This document shows positions 1-5,379 of a stretch of DNA of 5,590 bases, piece after piece (positions within the stretch are counted from its first letter, which is position 1; each line of letters starts with the position of its first letter). Both the position numbers and the translations under genes were made by a program. The notes beneath the pieces were generated by a model that saw only the letters and a list, made by a program, of their open reading frames with translations, had not been told where the DNA came from and did no database searches. Source of the DNA: [Scytonema hofmanni] UTEX 2349 (GTDB lineage Bacteria > Cyanobacteriota > Cyanobacteriia > Cyanobacteriales > Nostocaceae); assembly GCF_000582685.1 (NCBI RefSeq), contig NZ_KK073767.1:49722-55311 (forward strand), given 5' to 3'.

Positions 1-34
1 GCAATAAAAATGGAAGTATTTTGTTCGTATTTAT

Positions 35-153
35 AGTTGCAAATAATCCTGGTTGAAACCGATGATTGCAGGTTGGTTGCAGTTAATCCTGGCTCAGTTG
101 CAATTAATCCTGGTTGAAGTGTAATTATAGTTGCAAATAATCCTGGTTTGGAA
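35..153 (+). repeat. Four long direct repeats, AGTTGCAnnTAATCCTGG
   Basis: Four copies share the core TTGCA-nn-TAATCCTGG: 35-57, 75-94, 96-118 and 129-148. Copies 1 and 3 extend to GGTTGAA; copies 1 and 4 share AAATAATCCTGGTT exactly; copy 2 is the most divergent (GGTTGCAGTTAATCCTGGCT). All point the same way. Start-to-start spacings are 40, 21 and 33 nt, too irregular for a CRISPR array but normal for transposase binding sites at a Tn7-like end. The copies are visible directly; the binding role is inferred. Confidence 0.85.
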
Positions 154-193
154 ATGCGTTGATTGCAGGTTTGAGTGATTAGTATTGCAGGTT
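65..193 (+). repeat. Three short direct repeats, ATTGCAGGTT
   Basis: ATTGCAGGTT occurs at 65-74, 162-171 and 184-193, in the same orientation as the long repeats. It equals the long motif with the middle nine bases (AATAATCCT-like) removed: TTGCA and GGTT are kept and joined. The outermost copy lies only 6 nt inside the proposed terminus at 199. Two classes of related repeat at one end suggest short terminal and long internal protein-binding sites. Confidence 0.75.
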
Positions 194-198
194 ATTAC

Positions 199-1155
199 AG
201 CTAGGCGCACTGCTGCGACAACATCATTGACGAGCAATGCACAGCGATATCCTTGTTTGGCAAAGTGATAAATTAGCACTTCAAGGAGTGTAGATTTACC
301 GACATTTAATAAACCAACAATGTGGACTAGTTGCTCTAACTTAATTTCTGCGTCTGGTTGGGAAGGTTGGAAATCATTTGTTGATGCGTCGTATAGCCGT
401 AAGGCAATTCCTTTCAGGCGATGATGATAATTTTCTGGCTCGTACCCAGATGCTGCCAGTTTTGTATCCATTTCTTGGGCGGAAAGCAGCAACTCCTCTA
501 GGGTGACGGAACGGTTAGGATTTGAACTGGTGCGCGTGCGTCGGAAGGATATCTGCGGTGAGGGTGCCTTCTTTGCAATGGCTTCAGGGATGTTGATAGG
601 AACCTCTACTGGGGTATGACCCTTATGGGAAACTTTGGCATACCAGTATCCAGAAGTTGCAAGTTTGACTTTTCGTTTTTTATGTTGCGGGGTTGTTAAT
701 AAAGTTTGGCGATATAGCTGCAAGCGTTGTGGGTAGGTGCTAGACAAAATCAATTTGGGAACATCGCTAATGTCCGTTAAGCTAAATATTCTGATAATTT
801 CTGGCAGCTTAATATATTCGCTTAAAGAGCGTTCCCACTGTCTTCCTTTGCGACGCACGAGATAGAAACGGGCTTTTTGTGCAAGCTGCCAATTTTCATC
901 GCTTGAGAGTGCTTTGACTGGGAAACGATATCCCAAAAGTAAAGCTGATACAGAAGTAGCAGGTTCTTCTGGGGCTATCTCCATCAGTAAAGCCAACCCC
1001 AATTCCACCTCCGCAATTAGCAGGGCAAGACGCGCTATTTATCGAGAAAGGGCGATCTCTGCATGAGAGTAATTCTCCTCGACATAATGCTTTAAATCCT
1101 GCGATTTGCGAAGGGCTTCGCGTAGCGGTTTGCCCCATTGAGAAATGTTACGCAT
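199..1155 (-). pseudogene. pPIWI-RE-type helicase subunit (domain Z), nonsense mutation and 3' truncation
   Basis: The gene should start at ATG 1153-1155, overlapping the upstream nuclease stop by 8 nt (ATGCGTAA). From there 38 codons (MRNISQWGKPLREALRKSQ...) run to an in-frame TAA at 1039-1041. The same frame then continues with IARLALLIAEVELGLALL and on for some 280 codons. The segment after the stop has a helical, basic, domain-Z-like region (VELGLALL, LLLGYRFP, ARFYLVRR, WERSL). It ends in a Walker A motif, GLLNVGKST (plus 289-315), then ALLVNDVVAAVRLA, which resembles the strand after Walker A in helicases. Family-like sequence stops at 199-201, where transposon-type repeats begin; a tail of about 35 codons to 94 is only read-through. 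Walker B and the remaining helicase motifs are missing. Known family: the DinG-like helicase of pPIWI-RE three-gene islands, recognised from memory of the pattern. The internal GTG (1006-1008) and ATG (982-984) lack a well-spaced ribosome site, so re-initiation is doubtful. A different AAA/P-loop ATPase is the alternative. Confidence 0.72.
1108..1121. repeat. Perfect palindrome GCGAAG-GG-CTTCGC inside coding sequence
   Basis: A six-base stem with a two-base centre, followed by GTAGCGG. GC-rich palindromes of this GCGAAG...CTTCGC GTAGCG type are common dispersed repeats in Nostocales. Here it encodes part of PLREALRKS near the N-terminus of the broken helicase, about 67 nt upstream (in the gene's direction) of its premature stop. 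It may be a small inserted repeat read through in frame, or chance codon choice. Confidence 0.5.
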
Positions 1156-2467
1156 TGTTTTTCTTCTCCAGAATTTTTTGAGCCTGGGAGACAATTTCGC
1201 TAACCAGCCTCAAACGCACACCGCCCAATTCTGGTTCGAGTCTTTGCCGTTCTACCCCGATTCGCAGTACGTCTTCTCGTTCCGAAGGAAAAACAACAAA
1301 AGTTTCAGTCGCATCAAGGCGATATTCCACTTTTTTTAAACGTTCTTCATCCAGGTACGACCAATCTTTGACATCAATCGCCCACCGAACTTTCTTGCTA
1401 AATTCCACAAGTAGGTCAAATTCATCAATTTCGGGCCAGAGAGTGACGCGCACCCCCATTTTGGTAAGGGTTTCTGCAAGATGAATTTCCCAGAGTCCCG
1501 GTAGTGTTCCGTACCTATGCACCCCAGGAGTAACGGCTTTCCAAGTTTCTGCTTCCTGTTTGGAAACTGACGGTAGTGGTAGAAGGCGGTCTTTGGCACT
1601 CAGTTGTTCGCAAGTCATGTTGCGACATCTATAAGTTTCATCTTGGCGACAGCACATGATATACTTGCAGCGTGGGCAGAAGTGATAAATATTGTCACCA
1701 GCTAAATCAGCCAAATCGATGTAGATTTGCAGCAAAAAGTCGCGCAGGGGTCTAAGTTGGGTTGAAGACAAAAGGCGGCGGTACTCAGGGTAAGGAAGAA
1801 CTGGACGCTCAATAATCAACTTCCGTAATGCCCGATATTGCTCTTCTAGCTGGTTCGTCCGACAGTATTCCAGAACATCTTGCAGAACTTTCTCTTGTAC
1901 CTGCATTTCCACATCAGAACCTGTAACTTGCCACTGTAGGGCGAAGTCAGAGATTAACCCATCTTCTGTGAGGGTGACTTCCGGTGAAAGATGTTTAATC
2001 TCGGTTGCGGGTTTCCACTCAACGACTGGTTTTTTTGCCCATTCAAAAAATTCTGGGAGATTCGAGGGGGCTTGTTCATCTCCTTGTAGCAAAGACGTTA
2101 AGTACATTCTGGACATCCCAACGCGGAGGGCTTTGGGGATGTTTGAACGCTCTTGTGGTTCTCGTTTTTCCCACTCTGCCAAGCCGGTCGCCAAATATCG
2201 CAATGTTTCCGTTATAGGTATCTGTAGTCCGGGTTCAACTTCCAGGTCAGAGGTGAGCAAGCGAAGACTTCGGGCTGCATTATCCTCCCATTCCACATCG
2301 ATACCTCGCATCGTCTGCAACCAGCGTTGAAGTGTTGCTTTCTGGCGCGGTTGCATTGCCAGTTCAGCACACAACTCTTCTAGGGTAGGTGCCTCTTTGT
2401 GGATGCGAAACCATTCCCGCAGTGCCTCTAGGATTTTGTCTCGATGTCTGGTGACTTTCACTTTCAT
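1148..2467 (-). CDS. pPIWI-RE-type island nuclease: winged helix, zinc knuckle, PD-(D/E)xK endonuclease
   Basis: An intact protein of 439 residues. Residues 1-60 look like a LexA-type winged helix (KILEALREWFRIHKEAPTLE, then TLQRWLQTMR). A long helical middle follows (about 80-255). A zinc-binding knuckle uses C264-x2-C267 and C281-x4-C286, with extra cysteines at 272-273. The C-terminus (about 320-439) has the restriction-endonuclease fold signature: E327 in LWEIHLAE, D351 in DEFDLLV, and D365-V-K367 in AIDVKDW. All expected catalytic residues are present, so it should be an active metal-dependent DNase. This order matches the nuclease (domain Y plus REase) encoded beside the helicase and Piwi protein of pPIWI-RE islands, thought to act in defence against foreign DNA. 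The next gene, a helicase-like pseudogene, overlaps its stop by 8 nt, supporting co-transcription. The start at 2467 has AGGAG 8 nt upstream. Catalytic role is inferred; a stand-alone restriction-like nuclease is the alternative. Confidence 0.75.
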   Translation of the reverse strand: MKVKVTRHRDKILEALREWFRIHKEAPTLEELCAELAMQPRQKATLQRWLQTMRGIDVEWEDNAARSLRLLTSDLEVEPGLQIPITETLRYLATGLAEWEKREPQERSNIPKALRVGMSRMYLTSLLQGDEQAPSNLPEFFEWAKKPVVEWKPATEIKHLSPEVTLTEDGLISDFALQWQVTGSDVEMQVQEKVLQDVLEYCRTNQLEEQYRALRKLIIERPVLPYPEYRRLLSSTQLRPLRDFLLQIYIDLADLAGDNIYHFCPRCKYIMCCRQDETYRCRNMTCEQLSAKDRLLPLPSVSKQEAETWKAVTPGVHRYGTLPGLWEIHLAETLTKMGVRVTLWPEIDEFDLLVEFSKKVRWAIDVKDWSYLDEERLKKVEYRLDATETFVVFPSEREDVLRIGVERQRLEPELGGVRLRLVSEIVSQAQKILEKKNNA

Positions 2468-2475
2468 CGGTCACG

Positions 2476-2480
2476 CTCCT
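2476..2480 (-). promoter_or_regulatory. Shine-Dalgarno site AGGAG of the nuclease gene
   Basis: AGGAG on the minus strand lies 8 nt before the ATG at 2465-2467. It fixes the start of the nuclease gene. Confidence 0.75.
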
Positions 2481-2498
2481 ATGTGTGAGGTTTGACCA

Positions 2499-2528
2499 AT
2501 TGTGACACCCACTTCACTCATAGGTCAA
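2499..2528 (-). promoter_or_regulatory. Candidate sigma70-type promoter of the nuclease-helicase operon
   Basis: On the minus strand TTGACC (2523-2528) and CACAAT (2499-2504) are 18 nt apart, matching -35 at five of six and -10 at four of six positions. Transcription would start near 2492, giving a leader of about 25 nt that contains the AGGAG site. The -35 TTGACC also has an inverted copy (GGTCAA on the minus strand) at 2492-2497, near the predicted start point, which could be half of an operator. A second -35-like TTGACT (2575-2580) has no good -10. Confidence 0.35.
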
Positions 2529-2539
2529 GAAAATTTTGG

Positions 2540-2567
2540 AATGTTTCATAAATGTTTCCAATGTTTC
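2540..2567 (+). repeat. Three direct repeats AATGTTTC upstream of the nuclease promoter
   Basis: AATGTTTC occurs at 2540-2547, 2551-2558 and 2560-2567, spaced 11 and 9 nt start to start, close to one DNA helix turn, so all three would face the same side. They sit just upstream of the proposed -35 of the minus-strand operon. This resembles a regulator-binding site; the nuclease's own N-terminal winged helix is one possible binder. The repeats are seen; the regulatory role is inferred. Confidence 0.5.
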
Positions 2568-2604
2568 CATTTTTAGTCAAAGCTAACCTAATGAGACTTT
2601 AAAA

Positions 2605-2631
2605 CTTTCTGGCACTTTTCGTGGCAGAAAG
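2605..2631. other. Imperfect hairpin, 11-bp stem with one mismatch
   Basis: CTTTCTGGCAC (2605-2615) and GTGGCAGAAAG (2621-2631) pair at ten of eleven positions around TTTTC. Read on the minus strand the stem is followed by TTTTAAAG, so it could act as a weak terminator insulating the nuclease operon from upstream reads. On the plus strand no T-run follows. It could also be a protein-binding palindrome. Confidence 0.4.
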
Positions 2632-2753
2632 CCTTTATGGAGAAGAGTCAACACGAGAAATACACGCCCAACCAAGTAGGAAAAATGGTAGTAGGATGCG
2701 ATGTAAAAATCGTAACTGTACCGTGATTTTGGTAGCGATGCCTTAGTTGTGCG

Positions 2754-2816
2754 TCGGCTTCTCTACGAGAGGCTCCGCCAACGCCAACGGCGGTACTCTT
2801 CGAGACCATCGCCGCC
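2754..2816. repeat. Nostocales-type GC-rich dispersed palindromic repeat
   Basis: The patch begins CGGCTTCTCTACGAGAGGCT, the kind of CTTCTCTACGAGA sequence found in many copies in Nostoc-like genomes. It contains a CTCT-ACG-AGAG hairpin and a second one, CCGCC (2775-2779) with GGCGG (2789-2793). Its composition contrasts with the AT-rich surroundings. The rest of the non-coding stretch 2468-2880 holds the promoter elements and hairpin listed separately; I see no gene in 2632-2753 or 2817-2880. Repeat-family membership is from memory and needs a genome-wide copy count. Confidence 0.5.
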
Positions 2817-2880
2817 AACTGCAAGAAATCCGTAACGGGCATCACTTACATCGGTAAACCAACTGAATAAAGGTAGGTAT

Positions 2881-3470
2881 GTGCGATTCGTTCTGTCGAA
2901 ATGAGTAGTAATCTCAAGGATGGCAGGCTTGGTAAATGAGGCGCAAGCCATCAGAACCATGACAACTGAATGACCATGAGGGCGCAAAACCCTCCCTCCA
3001 GGTGCAGGAGTGAAAGCATCACCCCCTCGGTAGCGACTAGTCATCAATCCGAGAAGCGGGATGAAAAGGTGGCAATACTGGAAGCCTAATCTAGTATCCA
3101 TCGAGCAAAGTACCCATGAGTAAAGCCCCGGCTTAAAGACACGTATGAATCGTCGTTACTTTAAACCAGCCAAAAGGCTGACAGGCTGGAACCAAAAGGT
3201 TAAGGCTAGGGAGTTGGCAACTATATCTTTGACCAACAAGCACTTCCCAAAAACCCGGCGAAGAGTGTTGCTCTAAAGGTACATAGTATGGTCATTTGGA
3301 ACGAAGTAACCTCCCGTTCGTTCTCTCGGAGGTCGAATACCGAGAGTAGGTGCTAACCACATACAACGAGGAGGAAAGATTGGGAAAGAAGCCAATGCTA
3401 GGGGTAATGCCCTAGATATGCTGACGTTCCCACGATGATTTGGATGATAGAGTCCCAATTAAGAGTACAT
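2881..3470 (+). ncRNA. Group II intron ribozyme, 5' part (domains I-III and start of IV)
   Basis: There is no gene in this 590-nt segment; it is structural RNA. Visible helices include GGCTTG pairing with CAAGCC near 2927-2950, CTCTCGG with CCGAGAG near 3323-3346, and the perfect CTAGGG-GTAATG-CCCTAG hairpin at 3398-3415. GTACC (3110-3114) could pair with exon GGTAT just before the splice site as EBS1-IBS1, though five pairs including a G-U could be chance. Domain borders were not folded computationally. Confidence 0.7.
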
Positions 3471-5201
3471 ATGTCTAATACACAGTCTCAACAACTGATG
3501 GTGGAATGGCACTCAATTAACTGGCGAAAGCTGGAAAAACGAGTGTACAAGCTCCAAAAGCGAATCTATCGAGCCTCTAATCGTGGTGATATAAAAGCAC
3601 TTCGCAAACTTCAAAAGATGCTGATGAAATCTTGGTCAGCAAGAGCATTAGCGGTTCGTAGAGTGACCCAGGATAATCAAGGGAAAAAGACGGCAGGAGT
3701 GGACGGCGTTAAATCGTTATCCCCAAAGCAACGTCTCGACCTTGTAATTAAATTACACCTGGGAATCAAGGCTCGTCCAACCCGGAGAGTATGGATTCCA
3801 AAACCCGGAACGGAAGAGAAACGACCCTTGGGAATACCTACAATAAACGACCGCGCCTTGCAAGCGTTAGTCAAACAGGCTCTAGAGCCAGAATGGGAAG
3901 CGCGATTTGAACCCAACTCATACGGGTTCAGACCAGGGCGCTCATGTCACGATGCGGTGGCAGCCATATTCAATTCAATTCGAGGTAAATCCAAATACGT
4001 GCTGGATGCCGACATTACAAAATGTTTTGACCGCATCGACCAAGGGAGACTGCTCCACAAATTGAATACATTCCCCACCATGAGACGACAAATTAAGTCC
4101 TGGTTAAAAGCGGGAGTGATGGATGGATTAGAGCTATCTCCTACATCCGAGGGTACACCGCAGGGTGGCGTTATTTCGCCATTACTTGCAAATATTGCCC
4201 TCCACGGGATGGAGTATCAGATAAAACAATACGTTGGCTCCCTAAAATTAAAAGGGAGCCTAACCACTAGAAGGGACAGTGTAAGCTTAATCCGATACGC
4301 CGACGACTTTGTGATTCTCCACAAAGACTTAACCGTAGTCCAAGGATGTCAGAAAATCATTTCTGATTGGTTAAAAGATATGGGATTGGAATTAAAACCC
4401 AGTAAGACCAGATTGGCTCATACCCTCAATTCGGTAGAAAATGAGAAGCCGGGGTTTAATTTCCTCGGCTTCAATATACGCCAATTCCCTGTAGGAAAAT
4501 ACCACTCCGGTAAAACCACAAAGGGAGAATTACTTGGTTTTAAAACCATCATCACCCCAAGCAAAGAGAAAGTAAAGGTACATTACGACAAAATTGCGGA
4601 TGTAATTAGCCACCACAAGGCAATATCACAAACGATATTGATTCAACACCTGAATCCAATAATTAGGGGCTGGTCTAATTACTACTCAACTGTAGTAAGC
4701 AAAGTAGCTTACGCAGACCTAGATTGCCTCATGTACCAAAAGCTTCGTGCTTGGGCAAAACGTCGCCACCCCAATAAGAATATGGGGGAAGTGGTCAAGC
4801 GCTATTGGATGACCATAGGCAATGAAAACTGGGTATTCGCAACCAGGAAGGGAAATAATCCGCTTCGGTTACTTAAACATTCAGGCACTTCCATAGTGCG
4901 TCATGTAAAAGTTAAAGGCGAATCGTCTCCATACGACGGGAACCTAGTTTATTGGAGCAAAAGAAAAGGTGAAAATCCTGAAATGCCCACCAGAGCGGCA
5001 ACACTCTTGAAAAAGCAGAAAGGGAAATGCACTTTATGCAATTTACACTTCCGAGAGGAAGATGTGATGGAGATTGACCACATTATCCCCAAATCGCAAG
5101 GTGGAAAGGATAAATATGATAACTGGCAACTCCTTCACAGACATTGCCACGACACAAAGACCGCCAGCAATGGCAGTCCAGGCAAAACAATCCGACTGTA
5201 A
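3471..5201 (+). CDS. ltrA: Group II intron-encoded protein: reverse transcriptase, maturase, HNH endonuclease
   Basis: A 576-residue protein that helps its intron RNA splice and copies it into DNA targets. Reverse transcriptase motifs, numbered from the chosen start, are IPKPGTEEKRPLGIP (109-123), SYGFRPGRS (150-158), catalytic aspartate D181 in DADITKCFD, GTPQGGVISPLLANI (228-242), catalytic YADD (276-279) and FNFLGF (329-334). The maturase (X) domain includes RGWSNYYS (399-406). A C-terminal HNH nuclease has C520-x2-C523, EIDHIIPKSQGG (from 534) and NWQLLHRHCHDTK, all with expected residues, so the protein should be active. An upstream ATG at 3435 adds twelve residues but has no ribosome site; the ATG at 3471 follows AAGAG by 6 nt and gives the N-terminus usual for this family (MSNTQ... 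VEWHSINWRKLEKRVYKLQK). The gene symbol is the generic one for such proteins. Confidence 0.95.
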   Translation: MSNTQSQQLMVEWHSINWRKLEKRVYKLQKRIYRASNRGDIKALRKLQKMLMKSWSARALAVRRVTQDNQGKKTAGVDGVKSLSPKQRLDLVIKLHLGIKARPTRRVWIPKPGTEEKRPLGIPTINDRALQALVKQALEPEWEARFEPNSYGFRPGRSCHDAVAAIFNSIRGKSKYVLDADITKCFDRIDQGRLLHKLNTFPTMRRQIKSWLKAGVMDGLELSPTSEGTPQGGVISPLLANIALHGMEYQIKQYVGSLKLKGSLTTRRDSVSLIRYADDFVILHKDLTVVQGCQKIISDWLKDMGLELKPSKTRLAHTLNSVENEKPGFNFLGFNIRQFPVGKYHSGKTTKGELLGFKTIITPSKEKVKVHYDKIADVISHHKAISQTILIQHLNPIIRGWSNYYSTVVSKVAYADLDCLMYQKLRAWAKRRHPNKNMGEVVKRYWMTIGNENWVFATRKGNNPLRLLKHSGTSIVRHVKVKGESSPYDGNLVYWSKRKGENPEMPTRAATLLKKQKGKCTLCNLHFREEDVMEIDHIIPKSQGGKDKYDNWQLLHRHCHDTKTASNGSPGKTIRL

Positions 5202-5289
5202 TAGTGTCGAGCCTAAGCCCCCAGAAAACTAGAAATAGTTGAAGGAAGATGGGTAATGAGGTATGTTTGACATACACCAAATCATTGAG
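5202..5289 (+). ncRNA. Group II intron, 3' part of domain IV
   Basis: This is the short structural tail between the ORF stop and domain V. It contains AACTA-GAAA-TAGTT (5227-5240), a 5-bp stem closed by a GNRA tetraloop, and GTATGT-TTG-ACATAC (5261-5275). Both are perfect hairpins. Confidence 0.6.
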
Positions 5290-5323
5290 GAGCCGTGTGA
5301 AGCAAAAGTTTCAAGCACGGTTT
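5290..5323 (+). ncRNA. Group II intron domain V (catalytic hairpin)
   Basis: This is exactly 34 nt. The lower stem begins G-AGC with the catalytic triad AGC at 5291-5293 (wobble paired to the 3' TTT); CCGTG then pairs with CACGG. An asymmetric bulge at 5313-5315 separates it from the upper stem GAAGC/GTTTC, closed by an AAAA loop (5304-5307). This is the expected layout of the metal-binding active-site domain. Confidence 0.92.
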
Positions 5324-5325
5324 TG

Positions 5326-5364
5326 TAGAGCAGCGGCTCTCGTGATGGAGTCGCTGACTTTAAT
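5326..5364 (+). ncRNA. Group II intron domain VI with branch-point adenosine
   Basis: CAGCGGCTC (5331-5339) pairs along its full length with GAGTCGCTG (5348-5356), allowing one G-T pair. TAGAG (5326-5330) pairs with CTTTA (5358-5362), again with one G-T pair. A5357 is left bulged between the two stems and is the likely lariat branch point. The intron then ends AAT at 5364. Confidence 0.85.
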
Positions 5365-5379
5365 CCCAAAATCCTCAAC

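Larger units (their letters stand above)
1..199 (-). mobile_element. Candidate terminal end of a Tn7/Tn5053-like transposon
   Basis: This stretch is AT-rich, has no credible gene, and carries at least seven copies of two related direct-repeat motifs, all in one orientation. Read on the minus strand, coding similarity of the helicase stops at the alanine codon at 199-201 and the sequence continues TGTAATAACCTGCAATACTA. A 5'-TGT terminus followed by iterated, same-direction binding-site-like repeats is the architecture of Tn7-, Tn5053- and CAST-type transposon ends, where the repeats bind the TnsB/TniA transposase. The boundary would be 199|200, with the element extending leftward out of the window. 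The flanking GCTAG (200-204) would be the expected 5-bp target duplication, testable only at the other end. No transposase or guide RNA is visible here. The alternative is an iteron cluster of a plasmid or phage origin. Confidence 0.55.
2881..5364 (+). mobile_element. Complete chloroplast-like (CL) group II intron with ORF in domain IV
   Basis: A self-splicing, retrotransposing ribozyme of about 2484 nt. The 5' end is GTGCGATTCG, fitting the GUGYG consensus. The 3' end has a 34-nt domain V and a domain VI with a bulged adenine at 5357, seven nt before the proposed terminal AAT (5362-5364). The ORF lies between the folded 5' part (domains I-III, 2881 to about 3430) and domain V, the standard domain IV position. 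Length, RT type and HNH domain fit the CL class common in cyanobacteria. It lies on the plus strand, 15 nt before the kinase start codon. All hallmark parts appear intact, so it may still be mobile. The 5' boundary is well supported; the 3' boundary is uncertain by one or two nt. Confidence 0.9.

Noticed and set aside
35..193. CRISPR array
   Set aside because: Repeats are short and of two lengths, spacing runs from 21 to 40 nt, and the gaps are too small and uneven to be spacers.
94..198. C-terminal tail of the helicase frame (VITCNTNHSNLQ onward) as genuine protein
   Set aside because: It is translated from the transposon repeats, is rich in N, T and C, and has no helicase motif.
896..1138. 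80-codon minus-strand frame beginning MGQTATRSPSQ
   Set aside because: It is an out-of-frame shadow of the helicase N-terminus; the frame beginning at 1155 gives the family-like sequence.
1968..2330. 120-codon plus-strand frame within the nuclease gene
   Set aside because: It is antisense to a gene with clear domain structure and has no motif of its own.
2637..2726. 29-codon plus-strand frame beginning MEKSQHEKYTP
   Set aside because: There is no ribosome site, no recognisable motif, and the length is within chance expectation.
2749..2753. Alternative intron 5' end at an earlier GTGCG
   Set aside because: It is followed by the Nostocales-type repeat rather than intron domain I sequence; the GTGCGATTCG at 2881 gives a normal length and a domain I-like continuation.
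2763..3101. 112-codon minus-strand frame across the intron's 5' border
   Set aside because: It spans the border of the structured intron RNA on the opposite strand and shows no protein motif.
3435..3470. Upstream ATG for the intron-encoded protein
   Set aside because: It has no Shine-Dalgarno site and adds twelve residues not typical of the family; the ATG at 3471 has AAGAG upstream.
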